Assembly: GCF_016906535.1 (NCBI RefSeq)
Contig: NC_057383.1
Span: 992,001-1,056,000, forward strand
DNA from: Rhizoctonia solani
Lineage: Eukaryota; Basidiomycota; Agaricomycetes; Cantharellales; Ceratobasidiaceae
Length of the DNA stretch: 64,000 nucleotides
Direction of reading: 5' to 3'
Below the pieces are notes generated by a model, which was not told the origin of the DNA, did not search any database, and saw only the letters and a list, made by a program, of their open reading frames with translations. Below, piece by piece: positions 20,191-33,687 of this stretch (the first letter of the stretch is position 1; each line of letters opens with the position of its first letter). The position numbers were made by a program, and so were the translations under genes.

Positions 20191-20819
20191 GGTTACAACA
20201 AAAGTATAACAGAAAAATAAAGTAATTTAACCTCTGGCCTAGCATGCACATGCTCTATTTATGCACCCTTTTTGGGGATTTTCTTGCTGTGGCTATGGCT
20301 TGAGCTACTCAATTGGTAAGATGGCTGTATTGCTCATGATTTTTTGGTGGCTGTATTTCAAATAATTTTGGGAAAAGCAGATTGCTGGTTTTTGAGGCTT
20401 TTATACAGTATGGCAGTATACAGTATGACAGGTTCCACTGTATATGTGTCTGTCTGCAACAATGTTGCTAAAACCTGTTGTACCATATACTTGTCTAATT
20501 TCCAATTTTCCAAATGTATACATTATGGTAGGTTCCACTGTACATTTCTGAACTTTATATGGCATTCTCCAAATTTCTCTTGATGGCTGTTGTTCCAGGT
20601 GGCAGTCCAAGCCACAGATGCTAGTCTTACTCAGCTGTGGCTGTACGTACTCCTTAGCATTTCCTTTATATTTCAAATAACTACAGGAAAAGCAAAAACC
20701 CTGCTGTTATCAAGTAAGAGGGGTACAGAATCAAGGGGTCCCACTGTACAGGCAACCTAATCAAAGTCAGATTTTATTTGAAAACATTTGTTGATTACCG
20801 TATTAAACAACAAAATTCA
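20191..20819. repeat. Degenerate pogo-type ends, no gene
   Basis: Three copies of a GGTTCCACTGTA-like word (near 20431, 20530 and 20737) look like right ends of CAGTGGAACC-type inverted repeats followed by TA. No coding frame or complete element can be recovered. This stretch separates the transposon block from the ABC transporter gene. Confidence 0.35.
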
Positions 20820-23800
20820 TTACCCCCGCCGGATTTTGAGCACAACAAAGAACCAAGCAAGCACGCGGTATGCCAGTGCCAAGGCAACTAGGATCCCCAG
20901 ATATCGACCAGTTTTGAGGTTGTTCGAAAAGCCGAGGAGATCCAATAACTCTTGTCCGCTCTGAACTAGGCATTCACCGGACTGGACCGTCTCGGGGGAG
21001 CAGTGAAGTTTCAGTCCGACCGATTCATTGACTGCAATTACTCGTGCAGCGTACTTAATTAAAGAGCTTATCAGAATTTAGTAGGTAGAACAGCAAATAA
21101 AGTACCTTCATCGTAGTGGCGTAAGCAATATCGGATAACCTAAAATTATTAACCTTAGTAACAGGAAGGTATTTGAACTAACTGGTCTCACCAGGTCGGA
21201 ATTGAAACAGATATAATTCCAGATAATTGCACCAGTACTAAAAGGTTGGATAAATGAGAGGAGCCCAGGGAAAACAAAGCTATATACCTGTGATAAAAGT
21301 CGAAACCAACCTGATTGGGTGACTCAGTGTAATTGTTACAAAGGAAGAGAACAAGTACTTACGATACACTTAACCCCAGAGAATTCGTTATGCAGGCAAA
21401 AATCATGCCAAAACTCTCCCCATTGGACTGCAGCGCAAAAATCGAAAAGGCGTACTCAAAAAATATGCGTGGGCTTGTCTGCATCCCAGCACCAATATTC
21501 GTTATAACCGTAAACAACTACTTCTTTTTAAGCAGATAATTTTGAAGTTTAGCGTTGAGATTACCTACCAGTGAGGCCAAAATCTCCATAGGAAGAGCCA
21601 CCAGTGTGAATCCAAGTACAAACGTAGCTTCTGAATATGCAGCACTCGAACGATATTCATGGAAGTATAAATCACGGTCTTTGGGGAAAATAGCAATGCA
21701 ATTCAGAAGGCCAACGAACTTTGAGGTGCATTTGAGCACAATTCAACTTGAAATAATTGATGAACACTCACTGCGACCGGAGATACCATTTCTTGAAAGT
21801 AACCAATACGATCTTGCCCCCCAGATGGACCATGCTTAAGTCGCTGATAAAAGAGTAGGAATAATACTCCGAGGAACGGGAGTTGCTGTAGCCTAACCCA
21901 AAAGACTTCAATGGACCATTTTCTCAGTCATAGCACTTTGGACGAATTCGTATGCGCATTACCTGCTTGCTGTCTCCACCTGCATTACATTAGTTTTATG
22001 AATGGAATGAGGCGACGAGTTGACTTGCAAATTCTTCGTCATACGATCGACAATCAACGGCAATGCGATCCACATAGGTGTGAACCTCTCCTCCGGACCC
22101 CCAACCTGCACGAGATCCTCTTCTCTATCTTTCAAATCTAATTCCTTCATTTCTCGATGAGTATTTGCCCAGCGTTTAACAAGCTTTGCGACCCTTTCGC
22201 GAGTGGCTTCCTCCCGATCCCTCCGCAAGTCGACCGAAGCAAGATCCAACAACCAGTCTGCTGGGTTGTATAACGGAGGAATAGGATGTCCGGCAGAGGT
22301 AAGAGTGGGGCCAACCTCGGAACGTGGCCCGGCATAAGCAACTTCACCTCCTTTAACTAATAAAATGATGTTGTCGAGTTTATCCACGTAAATGTCAGAA
22401 CGAGGCTGATGAATAGATAGGATGATGGTACGCCCGCTTCGTGCGATATCGTTCAACGCGATCATAACATTCTATAATGGGTATGCATTGGTGCTAAATT
22501 AGTAGAAAACTTCCAAATACGTACATTGGCTGTCAGAGCGTCGAGCCCACTAGTCGGCTCGTCTGAACCGAGGCGTCAGAACTTTTATAAAGCGCATGGC
22601 GAACTAATACTCACCAACAATCAATATTGCAGGATCTATCCAATATGATTAATGTCACTCTTTTATATTACGAGTCGCCACTCACCATTGATCATCTTAT
22701 TATGTCAATCAAAGTGAGCAATCTTTCAATATCGAGACGTATTTACCCACCTGAACTGCCAAACTCAAGCGCCTCTTTTCTCCTCCAGATATTCCCTGCT
22801 CAAAGCTCAGCATCCATTTGGGAATTTATTACGCTCGCAACTATACCTTCAAGAGCTCGCCACCCACTAGATTATCTGCACACAAGTCCAACCCTAGCAT
22901 CTTCATAACTTCCTCCGCTCTTGCGATTTTCGATTTTCGAGACATGCCTTTTGGCAGCCGAAGGATAGCTGCATAACGAAGTGTTTCCCTGACCTAAGTC
23001 AGAGGTTCAGTATATGCTCATAGGGTGAGAATCAAGTGTTTGAGCGGGAAGTTATTATATGAGTAGAATGAACGAGAATGAATGGCTAACAGTGTGGTAC
23101 GTGCAACACAATCGAAAAGAAACTTGCCGTCAGAGCGGGTAGGTGATAATCATCTTCCTGTTCAACAAACGCGACTTGATCTCTCGTATTTTTATTGACT
23201 GGTCGACCATTGAATAAGATCTCTCCCTGAGATTCGAACCTTGATCCCACGCCTGCGTTCATCCTTCGCGAAGCCAGCAGTTGCAATAGCGTGCTCTTCC
23301 CCGCCCTGGCCGCCGCGTCAATGTGCGATTTCAAGAAGAAGAATAAAAACGATCAACCCACCCCGAAGGGCCCAGGATAGCAGTGACCTGTCCACTCGGA
23401 AACACGGCATGTACATCGTTTAGGATTCGCTTCTCAGTCTTTTTGCGTGTCACAAGGCCAGTCTTTATCCACTTCAATCCTAGGTTTCGGACTTCCACAT
23501 CGATCCGCTGGCGAGAAATATCCATATCACTATGTACGGCGGGGCCTTTTCCAGCGTCTGATGGGTCTATTTTCCGAGCGTAGCGTGTGCCACCGGGTTT
23601 GTATACCTATTTAGGGAGGGAGGTTACAAGCGGCGTTTCGAGACGTACATGACTCACGCTTAAGACAATTCCGGCAATAAAAGGGAATGCAACAGCCAAG
23701 CCTACTAGCCCAGCAAAGTAATAACCAACGACATGGTCAACAGGGATTCTCAATCCTGTCAAAACTTGATTGCCATCACACTATCCATCATCAATAAAGA

Positions 23801-26503
23801 TAGAACTAAGAATAGAGTGAAGGAATCCAACCTGATTACGTGCTGCGCCCTCCACTCCTGGGCACGCGAACGTTCGATTCTTGAATTGGCTGATCGCCAC
23901 GGCGCGGAATCCATACTGGGGTGAATTTGGGTTAGGTGCGAGTGGAAACCATCGAGCAAATACATACATAATAGACCGAAACTGCCCGATGACAAAGTTA
24001 GCTCAATGAATGCGTTGTAAACTAGGCGACATACTCCATTTGACCCAATCCACATACACTGGTGGGTGAATCAACCTTTCAAAGCTAGTCAGCGCGCGCT
24101 CCTTTCCTGAGAGGAGCATCTTACAGATAACCTGCCTGTGGGAACCCGATGTAAGCAAATCGGAGGCGAGGTAGGTACCACAACTTACAGTCAGCAAGAA
24201 GAAAATCGATAGCCCATTCGCCATGAGACTTGCTTGCGCATATGTCCTCTAAAAACGCCGTTATTTTCCTTTTCAAGAAAGCCCAACAGAACATACCTGC
24301 AAACTCGCAGCCAACAATGCGAATCCAACGGTTCCCAGCTGGACAAGTACGCACTCGGCAATAAAAATAAACAAATTGGCCGCAAGGTCCTCGGTCCTCA
24401 TGTTTGTTAGGAAATATAGAATTATGGCGAATAGCCCGGACGAAATAGTATGCAGCGGCAAAGTAGATGTATACTCCGAAATAAGCCATGGGACGACTTG
24501 CTATTCTCCCCAATTGCTGGTTAGTCCAAGACGGACGATCTATCAATATAACGACGCACGTAAAGATGATCCTCGCGCTCCCTATCAAATATGACCAGGT
24601 CCGTCTCGCAAAACTGGGCCAAAAAATTGTGAGCACTCGGGATATTTCTTGCTTCTCATGACCCACTTTGTATATCGCGTATATAAGCGTCAGGTAAAAG
24701 TAACAAGGGGCGTGCTGGTAACTGAGAGTCTGCTCCTTGTTAGCCCCTATGCGTTAGGCTTATGCGCTAGAACGTACCTTCAGGGATTGGATATCGGAAG
24801 GACTCTAGGGTACGCCCATTGGGATATAAATAAACTCCGATAAATCAGCTGAACAAAACCCACCTCTCCCAAACGCAAGAACGTGATGCCCAATAAAACG
24901 GCAATTCCAATACTTTGACAGGCAAATCCTAGGAGTTGAGCATAATCACGAAAGACGCCTTTTGTTGCTCTAGGTATTCATTAAATCAAAATGGCCACGG
25001 TTTGAAGAAAACAAAAGCTATCTATTCAAACTTACCGACTGGTGAGTACAACAGTTTGCCTAATCCACCCGGGCCGTTCAAGCGCTTGAGGCCGAGAACC
25101 TGGTTGATCCTCATTTTGTTGCACATTGGCGTATAGCACATCTTGCTCTTGCGGTTGAACAGACGGTACTCGTTGAATCACATCGGATAGAATACCAGAT
25201 TGGCGAGAGGGGCTATGTTCATCGGCTATAACCTTGCCTCCATCTTTCCATCCTTGGATGAGCCTGGTGACACGCTGTATAGAACCTTGGTCTCGAGGAT
25301 CGACACTACAGATATCGATCAACCAGTCCAACGGATTTACGCCCGTTCCGCCGTCCGCTTCTACGTTAATACTACCCTTTTCGGCCACATCCTCACATCC
25401 CTCCGTCCGATCTCCGGGACTCCCCATTCCCATATCTTCAAACCAGCCCAGACATTTGTCCCGTCTGCCGGCGAATACGACGTCACCCTTGCTGAGCACC
25501 ACGATTCGATCAAAGAGCTCCCATGCGTCCGAGCGGGGCTGGTGGACACTCATGATCACCGTCCTTCCTTTTCGGGCGAGGGAAGATAAAGTTTGGAGGA
25601 GGGCATATGCGGTGAATGCGTCTAACCCCGTCGTGGGTTCGTCAAGCGCCAGAATGGAGGGGAGAGATATGAGCGAGAGGGCGATTGTGAGTCTGCGGCG
25701 CTCGCCCCCGGATATGCCCTGTGAGATTGGGTAAGCATGGTAGATGGGGCGAGTCGGGCGGGGTGGGGTGGGTTGCTTGCCTTGCGAAGTGCGCCTCCTA
25801 CGACGGTATCAGCTGCATCTCCTAATCCGAGTTCGCGAATGGTTTGGTCGACGATTAAGCGACGGGTTGATGAAGAGATACTGGAGGGAAGACGGAGTGC
25901 TGCTGCATAATCGAGGGTTTCACGAACTATTAAGCGCTGGTCAATAAGAGTTGTAACTAATGTAAAGGTTATGACATGAGCTTACCCGTGAGGTGTTCAA
26001 GCAAATAGTCATGTTGTCTCACAAACCCAATGCGGTCTTTCATCTTTCGTGCCGACAGAGCGACCGATTCTTTCGCGCTGAGTGAAATACCAGCAGGCTC
26101 GTACTTGACTTGTCTGCAATACAACAGTTATTTCCTAAAGTAGATGCGTGATACTAGGGCGCTTACCCCGCAGTGACAGGCAGGTTTGCCAATCTACCAA
26201 CCAACGCATGTAGCAGTGTTGTCTTTCCACTACCCGACCCACCAATTCTGTCAGGGAATAAATCAGCTCAAGGTAAGGTAGCAGTAAACAAACGACTTGC
26301 ATAGCCATCATCTCTCCGCTCTCGCACCGGAGCGAAACATCGCGAATAATTGTCCCGTGCTCGGACTCGCTGGACTTGGGTCGCAAGAACCCTGGTAATG
26401 GTAATACAGACCGAGGGGGCGGGATAGCAATTGTATACCCATCCACTACGAGATCATACATAGGCGGCGGAGGCAGCGCATCAGCACTCGTCTCGCCGGC
26501 CAT
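20820..26503 (-). CDS. Full-size ABCG transporter, YOL075C-like
   Basis: A multi-intron gene starting at ATG 26501-26503 (MAGETSADALPPPPMY) and ending ...AWFFVVLKIRRG at the TAA 20820-20822. The order is NBD-TMD-NBD-TMD. NBD1 has Walker A GGSGSGKTT (near 26210), signature GISGGERRR and Walker B ILALDEPTTGLD (25600-25700), and the H-loop VHQPRSD. NBD2 has Walker A GPSGAGKST, made by splicing across the intron at about 23290-23356, signature GISGGEKRR, DEPTSGLD and IHQPRSD. Hydrophobic exons follow each NBD. Both Walker A motifs are canonical, unlike PDR pumps with a degenerate NBD1, and this fits the yeast YOL075C group of ABCG full transporters. The substrate cannot be told. It is divergent from the next gene, with about 1.2 kb between them. 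Exon limits were inferred by eye. Confidence 0.85.
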
Positions 26504-27696
26504 CTTGCAGATACACCTGGGTTCAAGCTGAAGCGGGAGGAGGGGATTATTAGGCGAGCTTCCTTGGAATTCTTGTTGAGTAGTTGTGTTATATAATTAT
26601 GCTCTCGGGCCCCGCGGTTCCCAGGATATTGGTGGCCAGGCATCGGATTGGCTGGTTCGTCCGGGCCCCGTGGATAATTAAGCTTCTAAATATGTATCTT
26701 TTTACCATGTGTTCTGAGATATCTTTATTGGCCACAAGCGCTGGTCAATTGTTCAAGATTTGTTCTTTTGAGTATATCAATTTGGTGAGCATATGCTGTG
26801 GCGTCTGGGCCATGGCGGAGTGTTGACTGGTGGATGATGCAGAAAAGGTATCGAAACTGTCCGAGCGCATGGTCAGGAACAGAAATTACACAATTCGAAA
26901 ATGATCAGGCAACCTTCTCGGTTTCTGACGTCAGCATTGGAATCTCCGGTATTTGACCATGAGCGTCGCAGGTCGACTTTGGCACCAAACCCTCAAACTA
27001 TCGTAATTTTAGTAAACATCAATATCTGCTCGTGGCGCCCCGAGTCACCGTGCTGGCGCAGATCAACTTGGTTTGAGTATGGTATGTTGGAGTTTCACTT
27101 GGAAGCATCCAAGGTAAATGGATTTAACAACTGTTTGTTGTGCGCCTGGCTTGGTCTGAGAACTTTAAAGAGGGTTACCAAATATAGCTGTGCATAACAT
27201 CGCTCATGATTCAGAGTGCATGCGCCATATAGACTTGGAGCTTTGGATCTGTTGGGCCTTGACAAAATGATATGATTCACTGTGAGTAGATTTATACGTG
27301 TTATATATACGATGATGAATAACAAATAGCATTACAGGTATAGTGCGGGGTGGATCAGAATGTTGGGAGAGGGACATGCGGAGGCTCCCAACTTTGACAA
27401 TGTAAAGAGCCAGGGCTAATGAGTGCCTGGATATCGATCTTAGCCACTAGCGCGGAGGTGAATTTGCTTTTGACCGTGTGACGTGAAATACCGAATTAAA
27501 TTACTCGGAGGTTTGAAATGGATCTCGGCGCTTGGGAGTGATGGAGAAATGGAAGGTTAGGACCGCGCGGGTGGGGTACAAACGACCATCTGCTTTATTC
27601 GGACAGCTGGCAAATCCACCTGACCGCGATACCGGCTACCGCGTCGACGTTCCTTACGATAATTTTTTTCTTTACCCGAGTTGACGACTGGTCGAT
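26504..27696. other. Divergent intergenic region
   Basis: About 1.2 kb between the starts of the ABC transporter and the CDF-like gene. It should hold both promoters. I see no conserved coding frame. A CT-poor, AT-rich patch occurs at 27280-27340. Confidence 0.4.
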
Positions 27697-30019
27697 ATGC
27701 ACCGACGAAAAACGAGTAAAGAGACCCCGGAAAATGGCGAGTCGACAGCACCAGAGATGGATAGCGGTGCTCCCATGAGAGGGGAGAGTGATCCTCCCAG
27801 TCCCGTACGCGAAACAAATGGATCAGGAGTATATGAATCTGGTCCTCGAGGTCCATCTTCGCCAACTCATCCGCAGATATCGGTACGTGCACCGTCGGCG
27901 GGAACACCTCCCAGCGTTCCATCAGCGAGGCAAACGTTTGGAAAAGTGGCATCTCAAGCTATGAACCGTCATTCGCGCGCTCCGTCTGTGTATGAACCAC
28001 TATACGGAAACCCACCGAGTGCTCCTCCGACAAAACAGTCTTTCAGTCCAACATCCCCGACAGGCCCACCGCCTTCCCCATGGAGAAGTGGGTTTCCACC
28101 TCCATCGCCATCTACCAGTCCACAGAGCCAGACCAGCTCACGAAGAGGTCACGGCCGAGTACACTCGCGCAATTTATCAGTATATTTCCCAAGACCAGGT
28201 CAGGTACTTAGCGCGGGAGTTGCATCCATTGCCGAGGATACCGATGGCCAGGAAATCGAATACACGAGGAACGGAGACGCACCTATACAACTCATCCCCG
28301 CTCCAAATGGCACTCAGGCTCGTGGCCTTGGAGATGGCTTCAAATTTGGTGGACTTCCGATGGATCCGGGTGCACCGAGTGTGAGTGGTGGAGGCAAACG
28401 TAGAGGGTATGCACGTATCCTTGTTTAAACTCGCCCCATGTTGACCAGCCTGGCCCAGTCATCATCACAAGCACTCTCTGTCCCACAACTTTTTCTCCTT
28501 CATGGAGCCAGGTTTATCCAACCAATCCGTCCCGTCACCAGTCCCAGAGTCGCCATGGGCACCACTCACCCCATTCCCTCAAACGGCCACTACATCCAGC
28601 GCGCTCACTCCCTCGGCTTCACTCATCCCCGACGCCCCTCGTCGCGCCCATTCTCCCTTGCACGCTCCCCGGTCTGGCACGGTAGGCTATCTACAAGACC
28701 TACCACCTGGCTCCAAGCGTGCTCTCGTTTTCGGCCTTGTCGAGTTTTTACTCGGGGGGATGGTGTGGGTTGCCGGTCAACGACGAGGAAGTCTGGCCTG
28801 TGCGGGGTTGGGGTATTGGGTAGTATTTGATGCTATGGGGGTGGGGATGGGTGTAGTTGGGCGGGAACTTGCCTTAGGTGGAGCGATGGGCGAGACGGTT
28901 GCCAGGCCTTTTGGGTGAGTCCTCATACCTTGGTTAGAGAAAACACTCGCTGAACTCGATTCAGGTCTGTTCGATTAGAAACGACACTGATGTTTTCGCA
29001 AGCAGTATATCTGATGTTCGCTGCTGTCTATACCTGCAAGGAGACTGTGGAGCATATGCTGCTTGCTGCCGGGTCGTCACATCATCACCACAGCGGAGAC
29101 GAGGATGCTTACTCTCCAGAAGGGTGAGCCCTCACGCACTCAATTAACAAAATGAACATTAAACTTACTTTCTTACAGGTTGCTTTTCCCGAATGTTTTA
29201 TTAATACTCTCGGCCGTGTGTATGCTCTTCACAGCTGTCGCCTTTACAACACACGAAAGGCTGGTGGCCGGTGAGTCTATCCTACACTCTCTATCAAAGT
29301 CTATTCCTAAGGATTAATACAGCGGCTGGCCCCGATCTTCCGACACTCTCTTCTCTCTTCTCTCAATTCCGATCTTCCTCCTCCCGATCTTCTGAAAAAT
29401 CCCGCACCCAATCTCAATACGACAATCGCACACGATGGGTCAAGATTCTCGATAATCCATTTTGTGCGGCCCCAGTTGGGTTCGCGCTGGCCTTGCTTGG
29501 CGTATCCTTGTTTATCAGCTCGTAAGTCCACATCTAGGTTTCTATATACTGTTCATTTGGAAGTCTGATGCCCATCTTGCCAGAACCGAACATCGTTCAC
29601 TTGATATCGCGCTCGCTGGGGCAGAAACACTGATCACATGGGCAATCGCATACCCCGTCGCCGTGAGCTTGGGCAAAGTACTACTACAAACCGCTCCAGC
29701 TGGACTGGAAGGACTAGACCGAGTCGTACGAGAGGTTCGTCCCATGGACATTAGTCACCTTTAAAATGCTCAACTAACTAAACCAACTCGCTAACCACAG
29801 CTCGAACGACACCCACACATTTCCCGTCCTCCGGTTCCCAAAGTATGGCAACTCACACCAGGAAGCGCGCTCGTCGCAACGATGGAACTCCCTATCCGAC
29901 GCGGAGTGGACGATACCGAGGTGTTGGCGCTGACGAGGTATGCGTATGAGCGGTGTGTTGCTGTTGTGGGGCGAGGTGGAGGACCGGGAGGCGTGAGCGT
30001 TTCTGTGACGAGGGATTAG
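27697..30019 (+). CDS. CDF-family protein, Zrg17/ZnT6-like
   Basis: Starts at ATG 27697 and is spliced through about six short introns to the TAG at 30017-30019. The first ~240 residues are Ser/Pro-rich and probably cytosolic. Then comes HHHKHSLSHNFFSFMEPG, the block I associate with fungal Zrg17. At least five membrane segments follow: RALVFGLVEFLLGGMVWVAG, LACAGLGYWVVFDAMGVGMG, LFPNVLLILSAVCMLFTAVA, FCAAPVGFALALLGVSLFIS and LDIALAGAETLITWAIAYPV. A histidine-rich loop (SSHHHHSGDED) lies between two of them. The metal-site motifs HxxxD of active CDF transporters are missing in both places, so it is probably the non-transporting partner of a zinc exporter heterodimer in the early secretory pathway. 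A cytosolic C-terminal domain follows. Confidence 0.65.
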
Positions 30020-30363
30020 GCCCATGCAGATGTGATGGAGAGGAGGGTTCTTTTTTTTGCTTGATTTATTTCGTAGAGGTTCAATTTGGGACCTATATTC
30101 ATTATACATTTGAATACCTGTGGGCGGGAAATCGTTTTCCGTGGGTAGGATGGATCAGCTTACAACTCGATGGCGGGTTTTTGTTTCCCGTGTGTGTATG
30201 TGTCGCGCCTTGAGCGATGTACGAGTTGTGAGCTCGTATGGCTGAGAAAGTAAGGTTGATCACAGGGCGGATGATAGTATTCCGCTGTTCTCTTGAGCTT
30301 CTATAAATCCGACGACCACGACGTGATTGAAGAGCCTACAATACCTAACCAACTCTTATCGCC
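30020..30363. other. Intergenic, no gene seen
   Basis: About 340 bp between two co-directional genes. It contains the 3' UTR of the upstream gene and the promoter of the next. Nothing else is recognisable. Confidence 0.5.
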
Positions 30364-31015
30364 ATGTTCTCCCGTTGTATTCGACTGCGTATGATGTCCA
30401 CAAGTTCTATCCAGTCGACAAAACTCGTTCCACCCTTTACGGAAGAAACGGCCCGTGCCAAGGTCAAGGTCGCCCAGAACTTGTGGAATGGGCAAGACCC
30501 AGAAAAGATAGCATTGGCCTATACACCAGGTAACCCCCCCCCCTTCAATCCTATTAATTAATTAATATCAATATTAACAAATGGGAATGACGAAACAGAC
30601 AGCATCTGGCGAAACCGTTCTTCGTTTGTCCAGGGTCGACCGGCCATAGCCGAATTGCTCCGAAACAAATGGGCAAAGGAGAAAGATTATATGCTTCGTA
30701 AAGAGCTTTTTGCGTTTACGGATAATCGAATTGCTGTGCAGTTTTGGTACGAGTATCGGGATGCGTCGGATGGTATGAAGTGGAAGCGGTGTTGTGAGTA
30801 TGTTTCCTATTAAAAAGCAGATATGATAGAGGCTGAACGATTGTTATTATTTTGTGATAGATGGGCTGGAAGATTGGACGTTTGCTGAGGATGGGCTTAT
30901 GCGGAAGAGACAGATGAGTGGGAACAATATAGAAATCCAGGATGGGGAGAGGTGGTTCAAGGGGTTAAACAAGGACCAAGTTGAGAGTGCGGAAATCTCC
31001 GAGAAGCACTGGTGA
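30364..31015 (+). CDS. DUF1348 (NTF2-like) protein
   Basis: Three exons starting at ATG 30364. Exon 1 ends at 30529 before GTAACC, and the next exon gives [14 protein letters not shown] by completing a split GAC codon. The last exon ends KHW-TGA at 31013-31015. Conserved blocks of DUF1348 are all present in order: [59 protein letters not shown], and [16 protein letters not shown]. These small proteins have an NTF2-like fold and occur in bacteria and fungi. Their reaction is unknown to me. The first ~15 residues are Arg/Ser-rich and could be a mitochondrial presequence (an inference). Only about 130 bp separates it from the next gene. Confidence 0.85.
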
Positions 31016-31146
31016 TTGTATAATAATTCAATGTAAATATATACGCTCTATAGCAATACCTTGGTATCCTGATTGGGACTAATTAGAACCCTTAAGTGCG
31101 GATCGGTGATGTGCAATTCATTCGGAGATCAACCATCACCACCGCC

Positions 31147-33145
31147 ATGAATATCGACGACTATAGACAAATGAGAGAGAATCTCTCTTCGATCATAGAT
31201 TCGCTTCCGTACTTGACTTCGACTACTGTACAACTGCCCCTCTTGGATACGGAAGGAGGACTGTTTGGTACGGGGGATGGTGGGGTTGTTGGGGTTAAAA
31301 ACTTTAGGATCAGTGCGCACAAGGATATAGATGGATTGGATAATGTGAGTTGTATTCGGCTGTATTTTAATATTATTCCGATTGGTTAGGGTAGTTTATA
31401 GCCCAGCATTTGAACACCCAAGGCCCGTTGCCACCTTTATCGACCAACGCACCTTATATACTAGCTGTATGGAGCGAGATCGTCGCTGCTTGCCCGGTTC
31501 AAGCGATCGGAAAAACATTCAACTTGCCTAAAGAAAAGGGACGCGGAAAGGATGCTGGGACAGTAAAAGTAGATGTTGTCGCTGACGAAGGTCGGCGGTG
31601 GATCCGGGTCAACACGTGAGTGAGTCGTCTCTGATTTGCTTCATACATTCACTTGGTGTTGAACATAATGTTGATCAGTATCCTTTTAGAATAAAAAATT
31701 CGCGTCTTATGGCAGAGATCCACGAACTCGACGGGTACGATTCCGAATCATCCGACGAAGAGTCACCACAAAATGGCGGCATTGTTACCCCCTCGAGCGA
31801 GAATTCGATTATTCGAATGGCCAAGTCATTACTTGCCGCTGCCAAATACCATGTCGTACCGGACACCGGCGAAATCCCACACATCACCTTGCGTCTCACA
31901 CGACTGGAAATTGATCCTGTCAATAGCGACGAACCGGTTGATATTCGAATCATACGTACCGTCAAGGAACTCGAGGGAATGGGCATTGACGTCCAACTTG
32001 GTGAAAGGCCGTTCCCTTCTCGACTGGTGGCCCCTACGTCTCCGCCCCCGGCTCCTCCTCGACCGACTCGTAGGGTGAATCTAGACTTGTCGCTCATAAT
32101 TGCACTGGTGTCGGATCTGACTCATGCTCCGCTTCCTACAAACGAAGTAGACGCATATGAACGCTTCAAGCCCCTTACCCGAGTCTGGAAATCAGGAAAA
32201 CTCTTCCGTAGCACTGTTATTAATGCGAGCGACCCTCCCAGCGACGATGAAGGAGATAGTGAGGTTAACGAAGGCGAAGATGTTGTCAAAGATTCGCACG
32301 AGCATTCACGAGCGCTTGCACTACAACTTTTGTCCGAAATGCGACACAGTCTTTTGGACGAGATGGCTTCGTATCTCAAAAGCGACCAGCCTTTAGAGTT
32401 TTGGACGACCCCCGAGGCCCAGCAGCGGTGCGCTAAGATTGTACAAAAAATCGGAGGAGTGGGTGAACGTAGGCGTGCCAAGGCGTTGTTTGACCCCAGT
32501 GGTGAACAAGCGTTCTGGGAAGGTTCGAGGTTTGGCGTAGCATTTATTCCGGGATTGGTGCCATTACGAGTCTACCCCGAACATGTCCCCACTGTGACCG
32601 GTCTCCCTGGGTCCAAGCCAATCATACCGCACGAGATATTTTCTCGTCGACTATTCAGAACCTGTCGAATCCTCTTGTCTCCTTCGCATGCTGAGGCTCA
32701 AGCGAGACTCAAAGGTACGATTGTACCCTTGGGTTATGCGACTGAACTCGGGCCTCCTGGAGATACCCCCCTGGCACCCTCGATAGACACCTGCACACCA
32801 TCTCCATCCGTTTTAGCAGGCTCTCGTCCGAACACGAGGCTTACAGCCCATACTGTCCGTTCGATGCTATGGGGAGTCTCAAGTCGAGTTACTACCCTGA
32901 CTGCAAATCGAGCGAGTGTGAGAGCTGTCTTGCGGGAGATGAAGATTTTGGCTGGAATTGGGAGTAGTGACTCGGAAGAAGCCGAGGGAAATCTTGAAAA
33001 TTCAGGTTTGGAGCACGGCATTGGTGGGACGGAAAGGGAGGTTGGAGATGATGGTGTTGCAGTATTATGGGTTGTTGAACCTCGTTCGTTGGCAGAGCAG
33101 ATGCGATCGGATGTGGTCAACGCTGGAGAGGGTGTGAATGCCTAG
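31147..33145 (+). CDS. DUF1308 protein (C7orf25-like)
   Basis: The ATG at 31147 (MNIDDYRQMRENL) gives exon 1 to 31343, exon 2 31407-31615, and exon 3 31690-33145 ending TAG. Splicing joins RWIRVNT to IKNSRLMAEI, a block I associate with the DUF1308/UPF0415 family of which human C7orf25 is a member. The large last exon holds an acidic insert (DPPSDDEGDSEVNEGEDV, about residue 310) and the C-terminal PIN-like region (LDLSLIIALVSDLTHAPL, FWTTPEAQQRCAKIVQKIGG, ANRASVRAVLREMKILAG). The family's biochemical role is not established. A PIN-like nuclease fold has been suggested, and I cannot confirm its acidic residues here. Confidence 0.75.
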
Positions 33146-33687
33146 GAGCTGTACGTTAAAACCCATGGCCCGATGGTGGCGTACCATTCTCCTACCCAAA
33201 AATTAGTTTTTATATTACCAACGCAAGACTGCATATAGCTCCACCTCATGTCGAAATCAAGAAACTCAATCAGGCTTTATTTGGTGTGTCATATGTATGC
33301 GGTACGCGCCCCCATCCAGTCACAAGTAGAAGTGGTAGTGAAAGTGGAATATACTATACTCAAGCTACTTCCTATTTACTGTTATCACAGATAAAACGAA
33401 AGACTTTAGTGTTTTGTAGAATTAACCTTGCTCATCTTGTTGCAAATAAGCGCTCGGAAAGACCCTGGTTCTTAGCAGCACCAACGCCGCTCGGAATTGA
33501 TTACCGCCCTCGGATGCTATTCCAGCTCCTCACCAACCTCATCGCGATCAGTAAGTGGATATTTCAGGTTGTGTCGTGTGAGGAATCTGACCTCTAAATC
33601 TTTTGCAGGTTAATGTATGTAAATTCATGCTGCTTATTAGGCCAAATGATTATTAACGCTGGAATCTTGTCGCCGTAATCAGTCACG
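33146..33687. other. Intergenic, 5' flank of eL41
   Basis: No coding frame stands out. A GTAAGTGG...TTTGCAG pair at about 33551-33608 could be a 5' UTR intron of the ribosomal protein gene, which is common for such genes, but this is not proven. Confidence 0.35.

Noticed and set aside
20820..26503. PDR-type drug pump
   Set aside because: Both Walker A motifs are canonical with Lys, whereas PDR pumps have a degenerate first one. The YOL075C-like group fits better.
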